From Adiantum capillus-veneris (lineage: Eukaryota > Streptophyta > Polypodiopsida > Polypodiales > Pteridaceae), in the NCBI GenBank assembly GCA_014529385.2, contig CM043960.1:32805396-32832395 (forward strand): 27,000 bases of DNA, given 5' to 3'. The position numbers and the translations under genes are program-made. Of the stretch, positions 12,013-21,768 are shown one piece after another. A model generated the notes under the pieces. That model worked only from the letters and a program-made list of their open reading frames with translations, was not told the DNA's origin and ran no database searches. The first letter of the stretch is position 1. Every line of letters begins with the position of its first letter.

Positions 12013-12131
12013 GAAAGAGAGTAATTGTCCGCGATTACAGCATATCTGCAAAACAACTCAAGTTAGCTCAAAAATTTCCGAGGGTCATTCTAAGGGACAT
12101 TCCGAGGGACAATCAATTTGCTCTTTTTATT

Positions 12132-12220
12132 AAGGAGTTAGCTTCTCCTTTCGGCTGTTTTGATGAAGGAGTTAGCTTCTCCTTTCTGCTCTTTTGATCA
12201 AGGAGTTAGCTTCTCCTTTC
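12132..12220. repeat. Three tandem 34-bp repeats with a perfect hairpin
   Basis: Units begin at 12132, 12166 and 12200. Each contains AAGGAGTTAGCTTCTCCTT, in which AAGGAG pairs with CTCCTT around a 7-base loop. The stem is unchanged in all three while the spacer (CGGCTGTTTTGATG versus CTGCTCTTTTGATC) varies. Confidence 0.92.
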
Positions 12221-12434
12221 GTCCAGATCGGAACTCTTGATATTCCGGCGTAGTAAAATTAGCCATCACACCCAGACCGTACTAATCTTCCACGGGTGTG
12301 TTGATGTACTAAAATTACATACCCAGGCAATCTCATCCAATTAGGAATATTCAGTGGTTGGCACATCACAATGCAACACAAATGCTTACATATGCATGTT
12401 ACAAAACATAGAAACATAAAGCCGTCGCTGAACG

Positions 12435-12710
12435 CTCCTCCCGCATAACCTAACAAGGTCCGGGCCGGGAGATATTCAACGACTCCCTCATCACTCCTCT
12501 CGCATAACCTAAAAAGGTCCGGGCCGGGAGATATAGAGGCCTTTTACAACCAAACGCCCCCCAAACCACAGCCTACCTTGTTTGGACGTGCTGAGAGTAA
12601 CCACTACTCAGACTTCTTAATACTCCTCCCACATAACCATCTAGGTCCAGGCCGGGAGTCACAACAACAATACTCCCCCCGTAAATAACCACAAGGGTCC
12701 GGGCCATGAG
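12435..12710. repeat. Four dispersed copies of a GC-rich hairpin repeat
   Basis: Copies at 12435-12471, 12494-12530, 12623-12658 and 12673-12710. Each runs CTCCTCCCGCATAACC, then AAGGTCCGGGCCGGGAG with small changes. The ends are complementary (CTCCCG with CGGGAG); copy 4 is the most diverged (CCATGAG). A related palindrome, ACTCCACCCGGGAGT, follows at about 12745-12759. Confidence 0.8.
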
Positions 12711-12925
12711 TATGAACAAGCATTCTTAAACATTATTTCTCACTACTCCACCCGGGAGTAAAATCACCAATCATTGAAACCCGTACTAAAACCAGACTCA
12801 AACAATTCAAATCGGCACCCAAGCAAGTTCAAAACACATACCATCCATTTCAAACAAATTCCAAACAGGATCACCAAACAAGGTTTCAAACAGATTTCAA
12901 ACTTAAAAAGCAATCTCGACATCAG

Positions 12926-13516
12926 TCAAGCTCGAAAAGTCGACTGACTTTTCATCCTGAAACCTGCACCAAAAATTAGGGTTAGGTTCCTTCTATGAGG
13001 TCGTAGCCGAGCACAGCATGGTCCAGTAGCTGTTGGACAAAGAGTGTTTTCTTTGGCGGCGATGGTAGTCCCAAGATAGCAATCACACTGGATCTCCAAG
13101 TTCATCTGCTCGTGAAGAGACATCTGCTAGGAGATGTCGAGAAACTTCAAGTTATAATCTGCTAGGGTTTCCATGGCAAGCATTTCAAGATACCCCACTC
13201 TGCCACAAGTTGCACTCCGAAGGAAGATGTCAGAAACCATATACCTTCGGGCAAGAATTCTCTTGAAAGCTTGCCAAGTACTTGGAGTATGCTGCTTGGT
13301 AGCTGTAGACATCAACATCTGCATGGCACTGCTTTTGAGAAAAAACAGTGACTTGAAACAAATCTTGGATCCTTCTCTTGCAAGTGATCTTAATTGGCAC
13401 GCCCTGTAAACATGAGCGGCGAAGACGGGAGCGCGCCCGATGCACGATGAAGTAAGGGTGGGAGTGGCTAATAAGTCCGGTTTGGAGGGGCGAGAATCTT
13501 TCCAATAAAATTCCAT
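12926..13516 (-). pseudogene. gag remnant of element E
   Basis: From ATG 13516 one frame runs to a TGA at 13127-13129 and continues in the same phase to 12926. It contains THTPSTW-like KQHTPSTWQAFKRILARRY, the pattern of the retrotransposon Gag domain (TWxxFxxxFxxRY), and later ADYNLKFLDIS, which fits the helix after it. No zinc knuckle is reached. The piece starts about 60 bases after the PBS, so either the N-terminus is short or it is damaged. A competing frame (13817-13230) crosses the LTR boundary and is a shadow. Confidence 0.5.
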
Positions 13517-13576
13517 CAATAGCTCTGTCTGCTCTTTTGTAGGACCGGTATGCTTTCAGAAAAGCACACGCCTGAT

Positions 13577-13588
13577 GCTCTGATACCA
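13577..13588 (-). promoter_or_regulatory. Primer-binding site, element E
   Basis: Reverse strand reads TGGTATCAGAGC, an exact match to the usual initiator-tRNA-Met primer site of plant LTR elements, one base inside the 5' LTR. It fixes the orientation of the element. Confidence 0.93.
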
Positions 13589-13589
13589 C

Positions 13590-14313
13590 TGTCACAAGAC
13601 AGGCACCACGTGCCAATAGAAAAGAACATACTGAACAGACTTTTAGCACTTCAATAACAACTAAACTGAAAGAGAGACGATACGCGACACGGAGTGGCGG
13701 AGTTCCACCCCACAGAGTATTGGCTCCAAACCTTGGCGCCCCTTTCGGTATTTCTTTATATTGCATCAACACAGTACAAGCCGATACTCCAAACTCTGCA
13801 CCTTCTCCACAAAGCATGCCAGAGAATGAACCCTAGCCTCATATTTAGAGGCCCTTGGCTTGAAAAGCAGTTACAGTAAAAAAGCCTCTAAAACTCAAAA
13901 GCTTCTGGCCCAAAAGCAAAGCCAAAAAGCTGTCAGCGTAATTTACGGAAATCCGTACAGTGTGCCACGTCATCTGCCAGCGCAATTTTCGAAAATGTGC
14001 CACGCTGCCCTTAGAGTTAGGGTTTTTGCAGTTTTAGGGTTAGGTTTTCCAAAATTAGGGTTTGCAAGTTTTAGGGTTAGGGTTTTCAGAATTAGCGTTT
14101 GCAGGTTTTAGAGTCTGGGTTTCCAGAATTAGGGTTTCAGTAATTAGGGTTTCTGGCAGAAATTAGGGTTAGGGTTTTTTGCTCTCGAGCAACCACGTCA
14201 TCACTTTGTGACACTTCTTCTGTTACTTGTTCTTCTTAGGGTTTAGGCCCCTTGGCCGGCATCTATAAGTTGGCTCCATTCTTTAGGCTTTGACACATCT
14301 GCAGTTTGTTACA
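13590..14313 (-). repeat. 5' LTR of element E
   Basis: 724 bp; nine bases longer than the other LTR because of an insertion in the AAAGAACATACTGAAC region (about 13623-13637). TATA-like box at 13763-13754 and telo-box block at 14012-14180 on the reverse strand. Confidence 0.92.
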
Positions 14314-14318
14314 CACGA
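14314..14318. repeat. Target-site duplication of element E, right copy
   Basis: CACGA, matching CACGG at 11281-11285 at four of five positions. Confidence 0.7.
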
Positions 14319-15664
14319 TGTCTTCTAGTCCTTGGTTTCCTTGCCCATTCCTTGAGGCTTTGGATGGTGTGCTTGAGCCCACAGAGCTGTTAGTATCTTG
14401 GCAAATCTTCTTATTTTAGCCATTTCGGTGGTTGCCTCGTCTTCGGATTTGTGGTGTGATGGTTGCTCTTCTTAGTGCATTCGAGCAGTGGTTCCTATGC
14501 CTCCTCTTCCATATTGATCCCTAGAGATTGTACCATACAAGACACACCTACTTCCCTTATCTTTAGACTGGCATGTTATTTCCTACAGGTGGATAGTGGT
14601 CCTTCTCGGACTAGGAACTAGTTACAGTTAGCCATGGCATTCTTCAAAGAGGGGAGATAGTCTTCTTGGTTCCCCCAGATTCGGTTCCAGGTTCCACACG
14701 TATATTTTTATTTTCCTTTATGCATTCACCTATCCTTGGGTGATCCAGTTACACAAGCAGAGACTGTTGGAAAGTTATGACAGTTATCCATGGTTCGGGT
14801 GTTCTCCCTTCAAAAGGGGATGTGGAGCCAGCTTGGGAGTCAGTTTCCGCAGACTACTTCCATACAGTTCTTGGGGTTCCATGTGCAGCGGACAGGATTG
14901 ACAGTCTATTTGGTGGTGTTTCTATAGCACCTTGTCCTTCTCTTGCAGAGCTTGGGTGCAGGGTCTCTTGATCTTGTCGTGTTAGCTACAGTCCCAGTAT
15001 TGATGTGTGTTCCTTTCTGCTGGATGTTTATTCCCGATTCACCTTGAGAGTGGGGTGATATTCTTTCAGGTGGTGTTCCAGACAGTTGAAGATCAGTTAT
15101 AGTTTCACTCTCAGTTCCAATGAAGTTCCTCCAGATACATTTTGCAATTCATCATTCTATACAATGATTGGTGCAGATTGGTTCTTCGTCATCAGAAATA
15201 TAGTCCTTTAGTAGCCTCGATTGTCCCTTTCCAAGGACTTCCGTAGCAGCTTGGAGTTTCTAGCATGTGGTATATGATAAAAGGTACATATTTCCGACTC
15301 TTTCCTCGAGGGTGGAGCACTTTAGAGTTGGGGAATGATCTGGATACCAATATTTTATGCCTTTAACCTCAGTTTTGATGCATACTCTTGGAGCGGTCAG
15401 CAGCAGTACCTTCTGCTGATGTTGGTTGTGTGACTTGTGAGTCGGTTGGCTCGAGGAGATTCTTGATATCTCCTCAATAGAGCTGGATTTACTTTCAAGG
15501 GACACAATTATACTTCTCGGACGTCTTTCAAGGGTAACGGTTGGATGTATACTGGCGAGGTACTATTCAACCTCAGAGTTCTGTAGCAGATATCCTCGTC
15601 CAGGAAACCCTCTCTTTCCAGTTGCAGATTGCTCACTCTAGCTCCCTGGTCCGACTTCCTTTCC
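14319..15664 (+). other. Element A interior, right part; no recognisable gene
   Basis: Continues the interior interrupted by element E. T-rich on this strand, only short frames (for example 14777-14971), no retroelement motif. It ends in the PPT. Confidence 0.45.
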
Positions 15665-15680
15665 AGGAGCTGAGAGGGGG
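15665..15680 (+). promoter_or_regulatory. Polypurine tract, element A
   Basis: AGGAGCTGAGAGGGGG directly precedes TGTTAGAGTTC, the start of the 3' LTR, and fixes the element's orientation as +. Confidence 0.75.
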
Positions 15681-16510
15681 TGTTAGAGTTCAGGCATCTC
15701 TCCAGATTCGTCCAGTCGGTCCCAGTTTCTCCAAGGGACAGGTGTGAGGGAGTGAGGGGCCAGGGCTATTTTGTGGTTGTGTTCGGCCAATGTGAGGTAG
15801 GTTTCTCATGTCAGGTTGTGTCTAACCATGTTTAGCCTTGGGTTTTGGCTCTATTCCATGGCCATTAGGCTCCTGCAGGGTGGGGGAATATTTCTCCCAT
15901 CCTTGCCGATATTTTGCCATGGGCATCTGCTGCCTCTTCATCCTATTTCTCCCTATTTCCAAGTTTATTACCTGACCGAAATGGCTAGCTGGCTGGCCGA
16001 CCTGACCTTTGTCGGGTATATAGGTGAGGGTAGCAACGCACGGGGAGAGCAGTGTGTGCAAGCTTTAAGGAGCACAGGGTGCCCCTAGGGGGCAGCCCTG
16101 GGAGGTGCAGTGGGCACACGGTGCATGAAACCCTAGCATTTTTACCCATGCAGCCCAGCTTTTTTCTCCCCATCCAGAGGCAGCACTCAGCCCTAGCGTT
16201 TGTGGTGGGCACCAGTGTGCTCAGAGATCATCTCTACAGTGCAATACCATCTCAGGGCTGCCTATCAATGGCCCTTGCGACCATGCAATGGCAGGTTTCC
16301 TCGACCAAGATCTAGATCCACATCTAGATCTAGCCAAGAGGACATGCACCGGATCTATGCTCTCAGAGCATTTTGGAGGTGATGCACATGTCGAGGCCGT
16401 GTCAGTGTGCAAGAGCAGTTGGCACTGTCTGTAGGAGCCGCACTTGTGTGCACCTCGGGTCTATCCATTGGGCATGTCAGTTCTATGTTGGACCACCCTT
16501 CTCTCTCTCA
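15681..16510 (+). repeat. 3' LTR of element A, 3' end missing
   Basis: Begins TGTTAGAGTTCA like the solo LTR at 20731 and follows it with moderate divergence: GGGAGTGAGG, TTTTGTGG, CATGTTTAGC, TATA-like GTATATAGG (16016-16024), GAAACCCTAGC, then CTCGGGTCTATCCATTGG and GGACCACCCTT. Similarity stops at a short CT tract near 16498-16508; the last 250 or so bases of the LTR are missing. Confidence 0.72.
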
Positions 16511-16620
16511 TTCTCAAATGTATTTTAAATGATTTCTAAGAAAGCAAATGCTTTTCCACGAGGAATTTGTGTCTCCATTGCATCTGTGCCTAAGAATTGC
16601 ATCCAGGGACACCTTGGAAG

Positions 16621-17430
16621 TGTTGTGTAGCACCAATTTTCAACTCACAAGGTTTTATTGAGTTTTTGAACAGGTTCACATTTTTTAATGAGTGGCCAGA
16701 TGTCTACTCAATAAGTGGGCAGCCTTTCATTGAAAAGCTGGACCAAAAGAGGGTGCCCCAAATCTGCCAAAAACAGCCCATAGGGCAGTTATTTCTGTCT
16801 CCTCTCTCTCCGTTGTCCCTGCTATTCTAGCGCCCCTGGCCACCGCTTTTGTTGGGGACAGACCGCCAGCTATTCCTGCCGCCCCCCACAGCCTATAAAT
16901 TCAGCCAGCCCCCTCTCTCTTGCCCTAGTTTTGCCAGCGCTAGTAGCAAGGGTCCCTGCCATCGAGATTCCGCAAGTGATCGTGTGAAGCCATCGTGCTG
17001 AGGCCCTTTTTGGTGCTTGGAGGGACAGGTAAAGATTCTGAATACGCTCTACAAGTTGTTGTTTCGTGTACGTGCTTTTTGCAAGTACTCCATCATGGAG
17101 AAGGAGCAAGAAGGCCTCGGCCTACGCTTGGGGATTCCGAAAACGGAATCCGGAACGGTCTGCAAAGCTTCTCACTTTGGATGCAGACGGAATTGAGAGC
17201 TCGCCTCTCGAAGTACTCATGCAGGAAGGAATCGACCACCGAGTAAGATTTAGAATGGAGGGGTTTCATGTGCTTGTTAAAAGATTCTCCCTAATAAAGA
17301 TTCTTTTTAAAGGGGGGGACCAACCCATCTTCTGGTCCTGATATTGGGTCAATCTTCTCCTCGTCTCTTTTGATTGAGAGTTTATCTATTTTCAGCTTGT
17401 TGATTATTCGTGTGCACTCCCGTTGTGACA
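16621..17430 (+). repeat. Probable 5' LTR of element F
   Basis: The right end ...CGTTGTGACA is fixed by the adjoining PBS. A TATA-like CTATAAAT is at 16893-16900, followed by pyrimidine-rich leader sequence. The left end is uncertain; I chose TGTTGTGTAGCACC at 16621 because it gives TGT...ACA termini. No second LTR is seen in the window. Confidence 0.45.
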
Positions 17431-17431
17431 A

Positions 17432-17447
17432 TGGTATTTGAGCTCGG
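17432..17447 (+). promoter_or_regulatory. Primer-binding site, element F
   Basis: TGGTATTTGAGCTCGG, close to TGGTATCAGAGC plus the usual following bases, one base after an LTR-like CA end. Confidence 0.65.
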
Positions 17448-17500
17448 TCACCTCTCTTTTCTGTAAAGGAGTACGATTTTGGGGAGGAACGGGAAGAACC

Positions 17501-17722
17501 ATGACGAGTCACGAGAGAACCGCTGAAGATGAACTTCAGCAAGTACGAGTTCAGCTCGCAGAATTGCAACAGCTTCTCACACTGGCGACTGTCCAAGAGG
17601 TTTTGGAAGGAATCAAGAAGCCACAAGGAACAGATGCCGATGGGCGTCTGGAAAATCCTGCCGGTGGTAGCAACCCGCAAGAGGAAAACGCAGAAAGCGG
17701 CAATATCAAATCAATCGTATAA
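17501..17722 (+). pseudogene. gag N-terminal fragment, element F
   Basis: ATG at 17501, about 55 bases after the PBS, opens a 73-codon acidic, glutamine- and leucine-rich frame (DELQQVRVQLAELQQLL) that can form a short coiled coil, as gag N-termini of plant Ty3 elements often do. It stops at TAA 17720-17722 where the rest of gag should continue. The identification depends on its place after LTR and PBS; no conserved Gag domain is reached. Confidence 0.5.
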
Positions 17723-17821
17723 TCCTCAAGTCCCTCAAAAGGTGGCTCTCCACAAAAAAACAATCGGCTTGAGGTTGCAAAAAATCTTAGCGTTCTTTTT
17801 TAACCCCATAAATTAAACATT

Positions 17822-18136
17822 TTATTTTCTTCTAACAAAAAGACAAGATTTCATCACTTTAGAAATGGCCGGAGCCGATACAAGTGGGACAGACTCGCCC
17901 TTTAATTTTACATCTAGGATGATTTCTTTGTTTATCAATGTTGCTCTTCTAACCCAATAGTGGACCACGACACAGTTCTTGTGGAACCAGGGTACCCCCA
18001 AGAGTACGTCACACCCTTCAAGTGGCATGATATAGAAATCCTTATGCCGTAGATACTCGTAACAATGCAGCCACAGTTTGCCTATGACAGGGGTAATGGG
18101 GACATCATGCCCTAGCGTCGCTAAAACCGGATCCAT
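17822..18136 (-). pseudogene. Ty3-type aspartic protease C-terminal fragment, reversed
   Basis: The reverse-strand frame reads VPITPVIGKLWLHCYEY, then DFYIMPLEGCDVLLGVPWF and KNCVVVHYW. The DVLLGVPWF box followed by a strand is the C-terminal half of retropepsin-like proteases of Ty3 elements (consensus D-V/M-ILGxxWL). The half with the catalytic DTG/DSG is not in this frame. Its strand is opposite to the gag pieces on both sides, so it was inverted or comes from another element. Confidence 0.6.
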
Positions 18137-18225
18137 CTATGGTCCCATTTCTTCAGGCATTATTCCACGCCCAGGCGCCCTACTTTTTAACCTATTTTGG
18201 GAGCTATTTTTGTTAACCTCTTGAG

Positions 18226-18620
18226 ATGCTGCTGGAATTGAAGATCGTTTTGGAACTTAAGTTTGTGAGCGTTTTGAGATGCTTTCTGAAGAGGGGTCTC
18301 TTGCTCGATAAAATGCTACCTCCAACGGTGAAGGTCAACCAACACCAACTCCAGGATATAGACAGCGCATTGCCCATCGTCCAGTTAGCAGCCTATGCAC
18401 AGAGGTAGTTCTCAAGAAAGCCGTTAGTTTGTTTGGCTCAAGATTGTGAAGCCAAAAGCAAATACACGAGTTTGCTAGAGGACAAAGGCAAAGGCAAGCT
18501 TGACAAGGACGGTAGTACCAGTACTTAGTTGCCTTGATAACCACGAGGTCCGACAATCGTTGTTATAAATGTGACATGACACTTTGTTTAGCTCACGAGA
18601 GCCAAAGACAAAAGCAGGAA
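18226..18620 (+). pseudogene. Degraded gag C-terminal/zinc-knuckle remnant
   Basis: One phase carries a proline/glutamine-containing linker (PPTVKVNQHQLQD) to TAG 18406-18408 and continues to CLAQDCEAK, the back half of a CCHC knuckle; a second partial knuckle, RCYKCDMTL, occurs about 18560. The stretches 18425-18515 and 18583-18668 are imperfect copies of each other (about 157 bp apart), as expected for a gag with two knuckles or a local duplication. Both knuckles are broken. Confidence 0.35.
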
Positions 18621-19540
18621 CTCATAGGAGAACAAAGGCAAAGGTAAGTTGGACAGAGATAATGGTGATAAAGATTTGACAAAGGAGATCGGCAAGGCAC
18701 ATGTCATGGTGGCCACAATGGCCACGACGCCAGATTTCTAGCAAAGTGGCAGTTGCCTCAACTAGCTTCAGCAAGAGGCCTGTGAGCGGCAAAGAGGGGC
18801 AAAATGAAGCTCAAAGTAAACTAAATACCTAAAGCCAAAATAAATATTGGTCGATGAAGAAGCTACCATGGACACCCTAGAAGAGGCCTCCAACCTGGTA
18901 CACCTCCGTTTTGCTACTCTCAACTTTTTACCTTAGAAGAATGCCATCTTGAGCATCGGTTGCCTTATAGAAAATTGGACTATAGACCACAGTATGTCCA
19001 AGAATCCCCATTCGTGAACTGTGAACACATGACGTCTAAACTTTCTAGACAATGAACATTGAAACACATCCTGTCCATAATCCGGCCAACAACAATGGAT
19101 TGGTGCACTCATCCATAGTGTTTAGATATGTCTGATTGGTTCATGTCAGATGCATGTGCCTTGAACTCCGACCCACGGGTTCAAACACCGATAACTTAAA
19201 CTCCAAACAAGGGTCCAAAATATTTGTCAACCTCTCGGTAGGGCAATTTGCTAAGGTAAGTATATAAGTACACCTAGTCCCCCATTGTATAATCATCAAT
19301 TCATTGCCAAGGTTCGTTGGTTCAGTAGTATCTCTCTCTCTCTTTCTCTCTCTCGTGTATTCTCCCCATTGCTCTACGCTTCTGCATCCTCGACTTTGAC
19401 ACTAAGAGCATCTGGTACAAAAGCTAGCGCCCAATTGGGCTATCTGTACGCTACTACCACGTCATCCCTCTTCAACGTATAGCTACCACATCATCAATTA
19501 ATATACGCAATTTTTTATTGTGTATGTGTGCCTGCTTTTT
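18621..19540. other. Intergenic stretch, mostly unassigned
   Basis: No gene seen. It holds a TATA-like AGTATATAAGTACACC (about 19257-19272) followed by TCATCAATTCATTG and a CT tract (19330-19355), which looks like the end of a small LTR but has no matching copy in the window. Confidence 0.4.
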
Positions 19541-20047
19541 AATGAATTAGGCCCCTCGACAAGAGTTTTGTAAGTTGGTTGGAGGTTAGTTTTTTTAATC
19601 CTAACCCATTTCAATGATAGGGCCACTCAGTGGAAACCTATAAGTTAGTGAGGACTTCTTCTTATGCTGCTTCTATTAGGGTTGAGGCCCCTCAGCCGGG
19701 ATCGGCAGGTTGGCTAGGGTTAGGCTCAGGGAGTCCTAACCCTCTGGGTCTTTAGTTGCTTGACACATCAGCAGTTTGCGGCATCCCCCCTTAGTCTCAA
19801 AAGCATCTGTACCCAAAAGCTGCAAATCGCTAGTGTCCGAAAAGCCTGCCACGTCAGCAGTGAGTGCAAATTATAGATGTCCGTACGGCCAGCCACGTCA
19901 GCAGTCTTCATGCAAACTTTTATTTTAAATTGTCTTGTGTCCCAAGGGCCCCGTCGAAAGGTACCCCATAAGTTGGAACAACTTATCACTTTCAATTTGT
20001 CAATTCCCCTTGTCTCGGTGGTCATGCCACATCATCACTTTGAGACA
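19540..20047 (-). repeat. Diverged LTR sequence related to element E, 3' LTR of element C
   Basis: Shares with the E LTRs the blocks TTAGG(C/G)...GCCCCT, GACACATC(A)GCAGTTTG, CTCAAAAGC(A)TCTG and CCACGTCA. Two possible LTR ends each face a purine tract on the reverse strand: GCGGCA at 19783 (then 19784-19794) and GAGACA at 20047 (then 20048-20058). I take the second as the element C end because pol follows it. The other may be an older, nested LTR end. The left boundary is uncertain. Confidence 0.5.
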
Positions 20048-20058
20048 TACCCCATCTT
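20048..20058 (-). promoter_or_regulatory. Polypurine tract, element C
   Basis: AAGATGGGGTA on the reverse strand, preceded by AATCGAGGACGATTACAATTC, the typical end of a Ty3 pol region before the 3' LTR (TGTCTCAAAG...). Confidence 0.65.
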
Positions 20059-20593
20059 GAAAGAATTGTAATCGTCCTCGATTACGCCTGCAAAATCAAA
20101 CATAAGCCAGAAACCAGTTCAATAGACACCGACTCTAAGTACTGACACACTAGACAACACAAATCCAACACTTGCACAAAGATGACACTCACAGAACATT
20201 CACATCACATCACATAAAGTCCATCAAGATATTAGACCATGATCTATCGGCAACGTGTTTAGCAATCACATCTAGATCTATCCCAGATCTCACTGATGTC
20301 TGAATTGACTAATTCTTATTGCTATCATGTCCATCTCATCCGAAATGTTGCAGTCATTTCGTCTTTCAAACATGCTCTCAAACACGACTCACATGAGAGC
20401 ACACATAGATCGGATTCATTTCCATGTGAAAGTACTTCTTTCATAAAGTCATCCAATAGAATACTATCAACCCATCAGTATCCCTGAAATCCAAAGGAAA
20501 ATCAGTGACTTTATTCCATCTGGGGTAACCTCTGACAAAAGAGCAGAGTGACTCCCCTCTTGTGCAGTCCCGTATGCACCAGATTCAACCATG
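20059..20593 (-). other. Element C 3' non-coding region
   Basis: Between the end of the chromodomain frame and the PPT. No ORF or obvious repeat; normal for the post-pol spacer of Ty3 elements. Confidence 0.5.
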
Positions 20594-20730
20594 CTAATAA
20601 GTGGGATCTCTCGGAATAGACGAAGCTAGACCGAAAGCCTCAAGGTAAAGTTCCAGTATCCGAGGAGTATTTGCTAGGTCCTCCTCCATCCACTTCGCAT
20701 CCAATCCCGGAAAGTTCTCGACTAAGTAAG

Positions 20731-21560
20731 TGTTAGAGTTCATATTCCTGTCTGGTGGTAGCTCTGATATCTCCTAAGAGCAGATTAGGGAGTGAGGACT
20801 GTTTTGTGGCTGTGCCCGGCCAGTGTGAGGCTGTTCTCTCATGTCGGGTCATGTCTAGCCATGTTTAGCTGGGGTTTTGGCTTGGTCACCAGTTGTCCTG
20901 CAAGCTGGGAATAGCATTGCCCAGCCCTGGCATATTTTTCCCCCTGATCCTATGTGCATCCACTGCGCTCTTTACACCTATTCTCTACTCTCCCCATTTA
21001 CCAAGGTCGTGGGGCTGGAGGAGTGGGTCGGCCAGGCTGAGGTCATCCCTATATAGGCAGCCAGGGGGGATCGGTTCATGGCAGAAAGATTAGCCCCAGC
21101 AGTGGGGTGCCCCACTGGGCAGCCATACGTGGCTGGCAGCCATCGAGCAGGAGAGGGAGCAGCCTAGCGTTTTTGGGCTGCTCCTTAGTTCAGCGTTTTT
21201 GAGCAGTCCACCGCGAGCAGTAGGAGGAGAGGTTTGCAGCAGCAGGGGCAGCCAGTCAGGCACTCGATTGCCCTTCCACCTATTGCAATCGTTCTCTCAT
21301 GCACTGGGAGTGGCAGTGCTAGATCCACTGATCCTCATGGCATTCCTACTTCAGCCAGGAGGAGATCTACACTTTTCTTTTGTCATCGTTGCTCGGTGGC
21401 TTCCCAGTTGTCGTCATGTCAGTGATCTCATGTGCAGGACCAGTTGGCAGTGTCAGTAGCAGTCGCACTTGTGGTCCTCGGGTCTATCCATTGGCATGTC
21501 AATTCTATGCCGGACCACCCTTGGTCACTTGTATGAGCAGATTGTTATCAGTATGGAGAG

Positions 21561-21610
<50 letters not shown>

Positions 21611-21768
21611 GATGTCCTGTCTCATTCTACCTATGTGATCTCTCTTCTCCACAGGTGTGCCTTGTTCATGTGTTTGGCATTGCAGGTGTTCTAGATCGGA
21701 GTCGAGGTACCCACCGGATCACGAACTAGGTCTTGTCCTCGTTACATCTTTCGCTGCCACCTTTGATA
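20731..21768 (+). mobile_element. Solo LTR of family A
   Basis: About 1,038 bp from TGTTAGAGTTCA to CACCTTTGATA, with neither PBS nor PPT next to it. Flanks GTAAG (20726-20730) and GTCAG (21769-21773) are a one-mismatch 5-bp target duplication, so it is a solo LTR left by LTR-LTR recombination. TATA-like CTATATAGG at 21049-21057; CT array at 21567-21607. It lies inside the chromodomain frame of element C. Confidence 0.85.
21567..21607. repeat. (CT)n microsatellite inside solo LTR
   Basis: About 20 CT units, at the place where both LTR copies of element A are cut. Confidence 0.96.

Larger units (their letters stand above)
12013..12925 (-). other. Element E non-coding region between gag remnant and PPT
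   Basis: AT-rich, no meaningful ORF. It holds two families of short repeats able to form hairpins (12132-12220 and 12435-12710). The position corresponds to where pol would lie in a complete element. Confidence 0.6.
11286..14313 (-). mobile_element. LTR element E, non-autonomous Ty3-type, inserted in element A
   Basis: A 3,028-bp element with both LTRs (TGT...ACA), a 5-bp target duplication (CACGG/CACGA), a clear PBS and PPT. These show it is read on the reverse strand: 5' LTR 14313-13590, PBS 13588-13577, gag remnant, repeat-rich non-coding part, PPT 12012-12001, 3' LTR 12000-11286. The interior is only 1.6 kb, so protease, RT and integrase are absent: a deletion derivative or a naturally non-autonomous element. 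The LTRs are almost identical apart from scattered substitutions and one 9-bp insertion, so insertion is not very old. Confidence 0.9.
9409..16510 (+). mobile_element. LTR element A, large non-coding interior, interrupted by element E
   Basis: Left to right: the last ~200 bases of a 5' LTR, an adjacent PBS, about 3 kb of interior (in two parts around element E), a purine-rich PPT and a 3' LTR that is complete at its start but cut at its end. The assignment rests on the solo LTR at 20731-21768, which contains both the segment seen here at 9443-9613 and the segment at 15681-16510. No gag, protease, RT or integrase motif is seen inside, so the element looks like a LARD-type non-autonomous element; complete decay of a coding interior is the alternative. 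Confidence 0.6.

Noticed and set aside
12132-12710. CRISPR-like array of short repeats
   Set aside because: Repeat spacing is irregular or directly tandem, spacers are not unique, no cas genes, and the sequence lies within a plant LTR element.
13230-13817. 195-codon reverse frame across the element E LTR boundary
   Set aside because: It runs from LTR through PBS into the gag region in a phase without Gag motifs; the competing phase has them.
19170-19195. B-box-like GGGTTCAAACACC, possible tRNA or SINE
   Set aside because: No A box at the right distance and no second copy in the window.
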